Part shown: positions 18,961-28,805 of the stretch, piece after piece
How positions within the stretch are numbered: position 1 is the stretch's first letter
How the letters are laid out: each line of letters opens with the position of its first letter
Source of the DNA: Mikrocytos mackini
Taxonomy: Eukaryota > Endomyxa > Ascetosporea > Mikrocytida > Mikrocytiidae
NCBI GenBank assembly: GCA_030180075.1
Contig: JASNJN010000105.1
Coordinates: 1-29,774, forward strand
Direction of reading: 5' to 3'
DNA: 29,774 nucleotides
The notes under the pieces: generated by a model
What the model was told of the DNA's origin: nothing
The model's input: the letters and a program-made list of their open reading frames with translations, nothing else
Databases searched by the model: none
Program-made: the position numbers and the translations under genes

Positions 18961-21638
18961 TTACTTATATTTATCAAATTTTTGTAATTTCGTTTTCAAT
19001 TCGTTTAATCTATCCTCATGACTTTCCTTTTTCTTTGGGCTAATAATTAAATTCTTTACTTCTGCGTAGCTCATATTGCCATTCTCCGGATTGTTAACCT
19101 TTGCCTTTTTATTGAACAGTCTTTTCTTTAACAAATTAATAATTTCTTTTTTATTGATTTGTTCGTTTTGTGTTTCTTTATTAAACAGCAACCGATTCAA
19201 TTCCACCATTTTCCTTTTCATTTCATTAGATTTTTCTATTCTTTTAATCGACCTCACTAGAAAGTTAACATAGACTTCGTCAACTTCTTCTGTAGCCTCT
19301 TTAAATATCTCCTAATCTCCCTCTGAACATTCATAAAAACTAAACACTAATGTCTGTGGGTTTTTGTGTTTTACTAACTCGCTACAAATACCCTTAAGCT
19401 TTTCAAGTTTGTTAGAGCGATGATTAGAAGTCTCTGTAATAGTGTTTAGTACGAGCTCCTTTAATGTATCACATAGCATACTATTCTGCACTTCTTCTGG
19501 GCTTACTTTCACACATTTCAAAAAATTCTTCACAAGCTTTTCTCTTTTATTTGTGTTACCATCAATGTATAAATTAAAAGCATTTTCCAAACATTTTATT
19601 TTTGTTTCTTCTTTCACTTCAACTTCCAAATAATTTAGCAATTTAAAAAATTCCATTAAAACATTCTTAACTTTTTCTTCTACGATGTTAAGCTTAAACA
19701 CAGTGTCTATAATATTGTTTACGTGCGAGTTTATCATTAAAACAACATTGGAAATGCCCACCAGTATTTCATTCACTATTTCTACTTTTATGTACGCTTT
19801 GTACTGCAAACTGTACAAATGAATTACTATGAACATGTACAACACTTTTACATTCCAAGTTCCCGCTATAAATTCTATTTTGTTTTTAGTTTTTTCTTCC
19901 AAGAATTGACAAAATAATTTGTTTAACAAATCAAAAAGTTTAAAAGACTTTCCTCCTTCTCTTTCCAAGTTTATTTCTTCGTTATTTCCACATTCTTTTT
20001 CGTTGCCGTTTAAATAACTAAGAGACTTTAATACTTTGTAGTTTAAATTCAAAGCAAAACAATCCAGTTTTAAAATGACTTTTATAAACTCTTTAAATAC
20101 TACTCCATTTGATACTAAGTGTGTTTTTATTTGTGGACAAGCGTCTTCTATAAAGTTATGGATTTTGTTTAATCTTTCGTAAATATTAATAACGTCCAAT
20201 TTACTATTTATTTGTTCTTTAAGTTCAAGAATTTGTTTAAGAAGAATTTCTTCATTTTTAATAAATGTTTTTTGATCTATTTCAAAAATGTTGTCCAGAA
20301 ATAGAGAACTGCTGCAAGTGCTTGTTTGATTTCCGATTTCAATGTTGTTTGCTGAAATTTTCAAATTTTGTGGGATTTCTTCTTGTTCTAATTCTAACTC
20401 TAAATCAAGTTTATTAATTTGTTTATCAGGAGATTTAAATTTAGTGGGCTTTGGAGATGATGGCTTTATCAATTTTGTTTGTTTCATAGAAACTCTTCTT
20501 AATGTTTTTATAGGAGATTTTAATGTTGGACTGTTTGGAAGTGTATTTCTTTTATTTTTTGGTTTTATATTATCATTGTTGTTATTGTTTGAATTGTCGT
20601 ATAAATTGTTTTCATTGTTAATTTGTAAGTTTAAAGCTTCTATAATAATTTTCTTTTCGTTTTCCTTCTTTACTTTATTGAGTACGTTCAACACAGCTTC
20701 TTTAAACTGTTCGTCTTTACAGTGTTCTTTTAGTAAACTTGAAAACTCTCTTACTTTGTAACTCTTATCAAACAATAAGTATATGAACTTGGGTAGGTTG
20801 GACTGTAGAAAGTTGGCGGTTATTAATTTTTTGAATGCGAAAAGGATGGTAACGAATTTGTCCTTTTTTGGTGTCTTGGGGGATAAAGCGATGCTAACAA
20901 GTCTATTCAGTGCGCATAAATCTCCGGTACGTTTTATGAGAAGAACCAATATTTTGTTTGCTTCTTCAGATATGCCTTGTTGTTTGTCATTTAAACAGCT
21001 TATCAAATCATCCATTTCTACGATTGTCGTTATAAAGAAAGCTAAATCTGCACTTTTAGAAACAAATAAAGAAAGTGAGTTCAGAGCTAAGAATACAATC
21101 TTTTTGTTTGAGTCACTTAAACATCCCTTTATGAANACAAAGTATANNTTAAACTTTCATGTAAATAGACAAGGGAACCAATGATGAACAATTCCCACAT
21201 TTTTGCTTGTCTTTCTACAAAATCTAAGCTTTGTAAATATTCAACAATAGATTTCTTATCGAATACATGTTTGAACTAGACATGAGCATTTTCGACGATT
21301 TCCGGACCCGACCCGAAACGGGTCGGGCGGGCTCGAGTCGAAAATCAAAATCATTTTGGTAGTAAAATTTTTGAATTTCTGAAAATTATTGATCAAAATA
21401 GTGTTATAAAAGTTGGTAAATCAACTTTTAGATTACAGCAAAATAGAATTATCCCTCCAAATATAGTTTATTTCACTTATCTAAATATTTAAATGAGTTT
21501 AGCAAGTTTAAAAGGCGATATTGTTCATAATTTTGGTCTTTCGTGATTTGTTGAGAATTTTTGGCGATTTTTGGACCTTCTTCCGCCCGAACCCGACCCG
21601 ATCGGGTCGGGTACGCTCATGTCTGGTTTGAACAACAT
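18961..21638 (-). pseudogene. TOG/HEAT-repeat protein, possible microtubule-associated, disrupted
   Basis: The longest intact part is 567 residues from ATG 21015. It has HEAT-like helices resembling a TOG domain, then a basic Ser/Pro/Lys-rich linker (about residues 160-205, with SPTLKSPIKTLRRVS) and a long helical C-terminal half. This order recalls XMAP215/Stu2 or CLASP proteins, which bind tubulin at microtubule ends; the assignment is tentative. The HEAT pattern continues upstream of ATG 21015 (FLALNSLSLFVSKSADLAFF) to the ambiguous bases at 21136 and 21147-21148. Past these it goes on one frame off (WELFIIGSLVYLHESL) up to a hAT MITE at 21277-21625. Beyond the MITE lies an ATG (21638) two codons away, in frame. 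At the other end a TAG at 19312-19314 is followed by 116 open codons in the same frame, Lys/Glu-rich, to 18961. Confidence 0.5.
21277..21625. mobile_element. hAT-type MITE, 349 bp, 8-bp target duplication
   Basis: Terminal repeats TAGACATGAGC ... GCTCATGTCTG (10 of 11 inverted) are flanked by the perfect 8-bp direct repeat GTTTGAAC (21269-21276 and 21626-21633), as expected of hAT transposition. Just inside are GC-rich motifs (GACCCGACCCG and CGGGTCGGG) in both orientations, which stand out in AT-rich DNA and would form hairpins. There is no transposase. It sits within the first codons of the TOG/HEAT gene. Confidence 0.85.
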
Positions 21639-21831
21639 GACCAAACAACATGCTCAGGTTAAAATCAGAATTTTCACATACAAAATTTAAAATTTATAAA
21701 AACCACATTAAAAAACAACCAAATAACAACACACAAAACGCTTCAAATAATGTTATCTAAACGATAACAATTACAAACATAACATATATAAAAGATAAGA
21801 TACATAAACAACCCTGGTTACCTATGATACT

Positions 21832-23136
21832 CTAGCCCTTTTCAGCTTTGTCCAATAGTATCGTTAAATTATTTGGTTTGTTGTTAAGGCGGCTTCTTTG
21901 GATTAAATGGTTGAACCATTCTATTTTAATTTCTCCAAAAGACGGATAAATGTGGACATTTTTCTTTTTATGTATATGGGAAAGAACATATTCAAAATCT
22001 TGTATCATTATTCTAGTATATATACTTTTAGTACTTTTAGAAATAGGCAAAATAGAACTAAAGATAAACTGTACCTTATCTCGATCATCGTCATGTCTAT
22101 CATTCTTCAATAGTCTTTCAGCTTGTTGAACATAAAAGTTAATGTGTTGTTCTGAATCCTTTAAAACATCTGTAAACCTTTCTCTGATACCTCTGATATT
22201 TACTTCATCTATCACTATAATAAGTTTTGTAACTTTTTCTCGTTTGCTGTAATAAACACTGTTGCTATTGTTTGCCTGAGTTTCATCTTCGTTTATACCC
22301 AAAAATGCACCTATCCATCCAAATAATGTCTTCTTTTTCTTAGTTGGGATAACACAATCAGCTTGGTTTTCCTTTTTTTCTTTTTTGGCTTTTTCAATAC
22401 CATCAAGATATTCTGGTAACGTACGTTTGTAGATTCTGCCTGCTGATATTTCTTTGTATATATAATCCAATAGCGTGTTATGAAATTCTCTTATTTCCTT
22501 GCATGTATATTTATAACCGAGTGGTAGGTTAAGCTTATTTGCTAATTCTTGTAGTCCTTTTGTTTGAGTATGGCTGAGATATGCTTGTTTGGTTAGCTCA
22601 TCAATGAATGATTTTATTATTTCAGGAAAAAGTTCTACTTCGATGGGTACATCTTTATTGTCATCGCCAAGTTTTGCAGGCACTGCATTGAAGTTTAAAG
22701 GAATAACTATCACATCTCTGTAAAGCGTGTAGATGGAGTTCTTATCTTCTTGGTGTAAACCTAAAGTATTACATACTCTCTCGAACGTTGGCAATGAAAG
22801 CTGTTTAAGTAAATCAAAGAAAAAGGTCTTTCCACTCCCAGATGGTGAGTTTATTCTTAAACTATGTCTGTTTTCTTTATTCTTCATATAGTCCAGAATA
22901 CCACGTATATAAGTAATGTTTTGTACTATCCAACTGTTGTCCTTGGACATTATTTCCTCAAATTTAAACTTTTTTCCTTTGGACTTATCCAGTTGGTTTG
23001 TAACGCCTCGACTAGAATTACATGGATTACGAAGCTTTATGCGTTTAAACTTCGCCACCGCATCTACATATCTTTTACAGCGTACTTCAATATCGCGTTG
23101 GAGTTCGTCGCTTTGTCTACTTCGATTTTCAGTCAT
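21832..23136 (-). CDS. P-loop NTPase, Crinkler-like family, lacks nuclease end
   Basis: A 434-residue protein from ATG 23136 (MTENRSRQSDEL); the open frame reaches slightly further up, but only into repeat sequence. Walker A is INSPSGSGKTFFF with GSGKT at 100-104; Walker B is KLIIVIDEVN at 304-313; FIFSSILPIS is at 357-366. The middle has a Lys-rich stretch (EKAKKEKKENQ). It is a paralog of the gene at 16318-18540, which continues some 400 residues beyond the point where this one stops (TAG 21832-21834) and ends in a nuclease-like domain. Beyond this stop only about 23 codons are open, so the C-terminal half is absent rather than separated by one stop. It may be a truncated pseudogene or a stand-alone ATPase. 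The 19-bp module arrays begin about 20 bp before its ATG, where its promoter should be. Confidence 0.65.
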   Translation of the reverse strand: MTENRSRQSDELQRDIEVRCKRYVDAVAKFKRIKLRNPCNSSRGVTNQLDKSKGKKFKFEEIMSKDNSWIVQNITYIRGILDYMKNKENRHSLRINSPSGSGKTFFFDLLKQLSLPTFERVCNTLGLHQEDKNSIYTLYRDVIVIPLNFNAVPAKLGDDNKDVPIEVELFPEIIKSFIDELTKQAYLSHTQTKGLQELANKLNLPLGYKYTCKEIREFHNTLLDYIYKEISAGRIYKRTLPEYLDGIEKAKKEKKENQADCVIPTKKKKTLFGWIGAFLGINEDETQANNSNSVYYSKREKVTKLIIVIDEVNIRGIRERFTDVLKDSEQHINFYVQQAERLLKNDRHDDDRDKVQFIFSSILPISKSTKSIYTRIMIQDFEYVLSHIHKKKNVHIYPSFGEIKIEWFNHLIQRSRLNNKPNNLTILLDKAEKG

Positions 23137-23158
23137 GTTTGTATGTTGGCTGACTTCC

Positions 23159-23722
23159 AACTGGCCACATTTTTACCAAAACAGCCACAAAAATTCGAAC
23201 TGGCCACATTTCTACCAACTGGCCACAATTCTTCCAAATAGCCACAAAAATTCCAGCTGGCCACATTTGAATTTCGTTATTTCAGGGCTATTATGGTATA
23301 TCGGTAATATTAATACTTTTTATTAACGCTTAGTTAGTTTTATACCATAAAGAATGTTCTGAACCAATTAAATTTTTTTAAAAATTGGTTCAAATATGTT
23401 CGGCATTTTTTCTTCCAACTGGCCACAATTCTTCCAAATAGCCACAAAAATTCCAACTGGCCACATTTTCTTCCAAATAGCCACATTTTTTGTCGCGACA
23501 AGATATACGCTTAAATAGTGGTGAAAATCGTACCTCGTATTTTAATTTGATAATTTCAGTCATTTTTTCATAATTAGAAACTGTATTATTGGCATACACT
23601 CGAGTTTTTAGAAATTGAGTGCCCATAAATGTGGCTATTTGGAAGAAATGTGGCCATTTGGAATTTTTGTGGCTATTTGGAAGAATTGTGGCTGTTTTGG
23701 TAAAATGTGGCCAGTTCGAATT
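23159..23722. repeat. Inverted arrays of a 19-bp GCCACA module
   Basis: A module of about 19 bp, such as AACTGGCCACAATTCTTCC alternating with AAATAGCCACAAAAATTCC, occurs about six times at 23159-23269, four times at 23411-23491 in the same orientation, and about five times inverted at 23628-23722. The outer clusters form imperfect inverted repeats of roughly 75-100 bp, both bounded by a TTCGAAC-type sequence. The whole could fold into a long hairpin or be a foldback/MITE-like element. No clear target duplication was found. A smaller inverted repeat (GAACCAATT ... AATTGGTTC, 23360-23391) lies between the clusters. Confidence 0.7.
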
Positions 23723-24802
23723 AAACCAATTTTAACACTATAATTTGTACCAAGAAGCGTGAATATTTGTAACTAATATAATATTTATCAAATAATTATT
23801 TAAAATATTTTCTTTATTTATTGTGTTTTAGATTTTATATATTATATGGGTTTTCTAATTTGTAAAAACAATAAAACAGCTTTTCTGGGTTCTAACATCT
23901 ATATTGTATTAAAAATTTATACTAAACGGGTAAACTAATGTAGATAAATAATATACCATATAAAGTAAGTTAATAAAGAAATATAAACACATTATTTAAT
24001 TATTATTAATACTCGTTCAATATTTTCAAAATATTCCTTTAAAATATCCATTCCTCTTTTAAATAAATGTAAATTGTTGTTACTTGTTCCTTTCAACTAT
24101 ATAGTCAAGTTAAGCTATTCATAAGTCTTTAGTTACATAAGTCATAAAAAATTACCCTGTTCTTAAGCAACTTTAAATGTCCGGATTTGCTCTAAATGTA
24201 ACGCCTTTTAAATACAGGGAGGTGTGGAGCTACGTTTGTGTCTTTGTTTTCTATTCAGATGAAATATGGGAATGAATAGTAGTAAAGTGTTCGTGTTTGA
24301 AAGAGACATTATCAATTTGTCTAGTAGGTTAACTAATGGACTCGTAAGTAGCCCAAGAAAAGGCAAGTGTAGTTTTCATGTTATGAACTTCCTTGTGCAT
24401 AATGCTTTTCCTTCATACTTACCTACAATCGTGTTAATTTTGAAATGTAAAATAGTTTAATCCTTTAGTTTCTTCTGGAGTTAAGATTTAATCCTGTAAT
24501 ACACTGTATGTCTTAATGGGAAGAATATGTGTTAGTAACTATATGGCCATGGAAACTAGATATGTATGGAAGTCATAAATTGTCAATCAATTCTCAAGAT
24601 TTAAAATACAAGTCATAGTAATCTGCAAAAAAACTCTTTCATTTCGACACCAATATTGTTTTTATTCAAGTATATTGTTTTAACCATATAGGGGTATAGT
24701 TGTAATAGAATTTAGGCATGTCTGGGTATATGTATATTTTTGTCATTTCAATTTTAAAATTTGGGGAAAAACTACAACATTCAATAACGTCAACCACAAG
24801 CA
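23723..24802. other. Long AT-rich region without a convincing gene
   Basis: About 1.1 kb upstream of the MULE gene. The only frame is a 64-codon ATG frame at 24266-24460 with no recognisable feature, probably chance. No terminal inverted repeat matching the sequence downstream of the MULE gene was found by eye. Confidence 0.4.
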
Positions 24803-27800
24803 ATGGACAATCACATAAAAAATTCTACTATAGGGTCAAAACACCCTGCATTCACAGATGAACAGAAGGAAGGACAGCGTTGTTCCACAGCAGAGACAAA
24901 GACTTTTAAAAAATCCGGGAAAACGTTATTTAACAGCAATGAAATAGATTTGGGGGGTAAAACACCCAATGAATACATCGATTTACCCGAACAAGCTGAA
25001 CAAGCTAAATATACTACAAATACTTCGGAAATTTTAACCAAACATAATGTAAATGTGGAAAATCCTGTTTTGAGTCGATTTAAGGGTGTTTCGACTGAAA
25101 AGAAGCAAATTTCCCCCATGAATCAGGATGATACCAATGAATCATTCTTTTTTGTTTCTAATTCCACGAGGTATTATATTAAGAGTAATTTCTATTCGGA
25201 GGGTTGTTTTAGAGCACATAGTAACGTTGCTCTTTGTGAAAGTGAACTAAAAAGGACTAATATGAAGAGAGTCGCAAATAAAGATGATCATAAACTTACT
25301 CAATGTCAAATTTTAAACCTTCGATGTGCAGGCCCTTTATGTAATGACATTTCAGAAAATGATTATATTTATCTTTCTTCAGATTCAGAAGATGATATAA
25401 ATATTTTAAATGAGAATGAAGACTTGAGGAATGAGATTGATACGAAGCTATATGTAAACGAAAATTTGGGGGTGATTTTTGAACATAATTACAGCATGAG
25501 AAATACTACAAATAAATATTATGTTTGTGAGACTTGTCGGTTCGCTAAAAATATGGGAATTCAAAAAATAATAATGGATATTAAAAACTATAATTTTACT
25601 TTGTTGCAGAAAGATATTAAAAGAAAGGTCATTCCCAAAACTCATATTGAAGATTCATACCAATATGAACTAATTGATATTGATAGTTATGATAAATATA
25701 GTCATAAGAATATTTCAGGCAAAAATAAGATCTCCGAAACAATTAATATAACTGCAAGGACCAATCAGAAATTTAGTAGTGAATGGGATTGTCCAATATT
25801 GTCAGACGAAAAGTTATCGGTGCCTTCTGAGAAAATACGTTTTGTAAAGAAAAGGAAACGTAATAACAATGGAAAGGAGTATGAAATATCATTGAGTGAT
25901 ACATCAAAATAAAATAGCGATCCAGATTGTAACTTAGGTTTAATTCGGGGGAATAGTTTGAAATCTGCGTCGACCATAATAGATATAAGTATGCCAAAGC
26001 AAAGTTATAAGTTCACCAAAAGAAGAAAATTGTCAACGGACACGCATGATTATTTAAATGGCAATCCTAACCGGATATGGGAACCGTTTTCTATTGCCGA
26101 TGAGGTAAATATAAACTTGATGCATAACATATTAGAAGGTTTAAAGAAACTTGAACTGAAAGAGCAAGTCCCCAAAAATTGGGGGAATAGTTCTGAACCA
26201 AGAGTTGGTGTTTGTTCAAATAGAACAAAGTTAAACCATTTACAAGATGGGAAATTAGTCCCGTCTCTAGATAAAGATATGGAAGTTCCTTTATCAGTTA
26301 GTAATAAACAACAATTCAAAAAGAAAGAGTCACTGGTATCTTTTATTAAGTCTGACATATATGCTTGCAAGTATTGTGAGGTAAAGACAACTATTCTGAA
26401 TACATTAAAAGAACATTATATAACTTTTCATGAGATTAACTTGAAGGAGGAGGATTTAAACTTTAAATCACAGGCTATGTTCGATTTGTGGTTTGAAGAT
26501 GTTTCAACTAAAAGGCTTTTCAAATTCGTTTTCAAATGTGGACCAGTAGTAAAGAAAGGGAACACATATATATACTATGTATGTAAGAACAATAATTCTA
26601 CGAAGTATCCATGTATGGCATTTGTTAATTTAAAACGAAGTTCAAATGGGAAAATTGCGGTTCGATGTTGCCTGTCTCACATACACCGTGGCGATGCGAG
26701 TGCACTGGTCTTATCCACTAAAGAAAAATGGGAAGTGGTAACTAAACTTAACGAGACCAACTCAATATCAGAAACTTATTACTATGTCCTAAATAGAAAT
26801 GAAGGCTTTTATAACAAATTAGATGTAATTTCTAACAACTATATTCGTTTTATCTATAACGAATACTGCATCCAGGAAAGACTTTCTAAAGATGATTTAG
26901 TTAGTCTAAAGAACAACATCAAAATTCTTCAAGAAGGGGGACAGATTAACTTGATATTGTTTGAGCACAAATTTTACGAAGATAAGAACAAAGCTTTATT
27001 TCAATATTTATTTTTGTTTGGCATAACAACAAGAAATCAAGACTTCTATCTGCGAAATAATATAGTTGACCACATTCTCATCGACTCAACATTTTCCACA
27101 AACATGTATAATTATAAACTCATTACAGGGTTTACTCTATATAATTATACAACAGCAGTTCCAATTTTTTATCTGACAGTATCGAATGAGAAAGAAATTA
27201 CACTGGTGCCTTTTATAAAGACTTTATGCACTAAATATCCGAATATAAAAATTGATCTACTTCTAAGTGACCTCGCCCCTAATTTCATCAATGCATTTCG
27301 AACAGGAATGAGAAAAAGTATTGAATGGATATGGTGCGATTGACATCTAATGAAAGCATTGGGAAAGAATATAAATTTATTAATCAAATCAGCAGAAGGG
27401 AGAAAAGTAGTAAATGGCATGTTTAGAGAAATTAATAGACTAGGTACAAAAGAAAGTTTTGACGAGGGATATGGAAATTTTTTGGAATATATTAAAGTGA
27501 ATTATCAGAATTTTTATGAATATTTTGTCCGTTATTATGATAAACATGTTCTATCTTGGGCATTTTATAAGAGGAAGAATTATGAAGTAAACGTAAATAT
27601 GTTTTGTGAAAGCTTTCACAACATATTTAAAAGATGTATTCTTAAAGGACGTAGGAATAATCGATTAGACACTCTTCTACACAAGATTTTGAAATACGAT
27701 GTGATTAAATGGAAGGAGGTTTCAATAAAAGAGAATTGCGAGTACCATGGCCATATAACTTTCAGGGAGAAAAAGGCTAGGAATCAACATAAACTGGCAC

Positions 27801-28603
27801 TTCAACTAGATAAAACAAAATTTGTGGTTGAATTAAACAAATTTGTTTATTACAAGGATTATGTCGTTACTAATAATACAGGAAAAAAGAACTGCAAATG
27901 TAACGATATGTTGTGTTCTGAATGTATGATTTGCTTCCACTATTTTTCCTGCTCGTGTCTAACTTACAGCAAATCAAAACAACTGTGCAAGCACATTCAT
28001 TTTATTTGCATAAATAGTTATGCTTTGGGGTTACAAATAGATATATTAGGGAATTCTAGACAAAATAACAGATTTTCTAACAAAGATACCGCAAAGACAG
28101 TTAATATGGAGTCTTTAAGAATTGAGCAACGACAAAATGAGAATAATTCAACATTAAAATTATACAAACCCCACAAATCGACAGTAAAAGAAATCCATAC
28201 TATACTGGATAGATTAAAAATACTAGAATTAAATAACGATGACAAAAAGAGTGTAGATGATGCTTATTTTAAATTAAGAGCTATAGAATCAAACCTCCAA
28301 TACAATAATACAAATGAACCACATGTATTGATAAAATCTCCGAATTCACTAAATCAAGACACTGATATAACGCAAAGAACTTTATTAAGAATGCAAATGG
28401 CTGGGCGTAAGAAATATGTACGTACACAGGACGAAAACGATGTTTGTTTAAAATGTAAACAATATAATGACAAAACACAAACAATCAACATTACCTGGCT
28501 GAGCTGTGAAAAATGCGGTGCATGGTATCATTCTTCGTGCATTTTAGATGGGACCATACCTGATGGTATCAAGATATCTGGATTTTGTAAATTTTGCAGT
28601 TAA
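24803..28603 (+). pseudogene. MULE-type transposase with SWIM and PHD fingers, two in-frame stops
   Basis: Three open segments lie in one frame from ATG 24803, separated by TAA (25910-25912) and TGA (27341-27343), 1266 codons in all. After a long polar N-terminus comes a C2H2 finger (CKYCEVKTT ... HYITFH, near 26365-26430). It is followed by a WRKY/FLYWCH-like zinc region (YYVCKNNNSTKYPCMAFVNL ... HIH, near 26570-26690). The MULE core has LIDSTF (Asp at 27083-27085), LLLSDLAPNF (Asp at 27269-27271) and a C-D-stop-H motif. Later come MFCESFHNIFKR, with the likely catalytic Glu, a SWIM finger (FSCSCLTYSKSKQLCKHIHF, near 27945-28005) and a C-terminal PHD-type finger (CLKCKQ ... CEKCGAWYHSSC ... 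FCKFC). This is a Mutator-like DNA transposase. With the stops it cannot make a full enzyme without readthrough. Its terminal inverted repeats were not located. Confidence 0.8.
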
Positions 28604-28805
28604 GTAAATTACAAAGTCGATTGATACATACTTAGAATTTGATTTCAAAGATTTTATAGAAAAACATAATGTGATATTCAAACAATGGTTACTTATCAAC
28701 ATTTATAATTCAGTATTTTGAATTATCTGCAATCAATTATTTTTATTGAATGAGTATTTTATTGTTTTACCGATATTTAAAAAAATATATTATTGAAATT
28801 AAGAT

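Noticed and set aside
1234-23566. Similar starts ATGACTGAAA at 1245, 23136 and about 23563 (minus strand)
   Set aside because: The shared stretch is about ten bases and the following codons differ; not enough to claim a common 5' end or a gene family.
23390-23626. 78-codon minus-strand frame starting beside the module array
   Set aside because: Much of it is translated repeat module (CGYLEE repeats), so it is not good evidence for a gene.
24266-24460. 64-codon ATG frame upstream of the MULE
   Set aside because: No domain, signal or composition supporting a real protein.
5671-28603. Reassigned genetic code as the cause of the in-frame stops
   Set aside because: All three stop codons occur inside genes, only about once per gene, and the same codons end intact genes here; reassignment would give many more.
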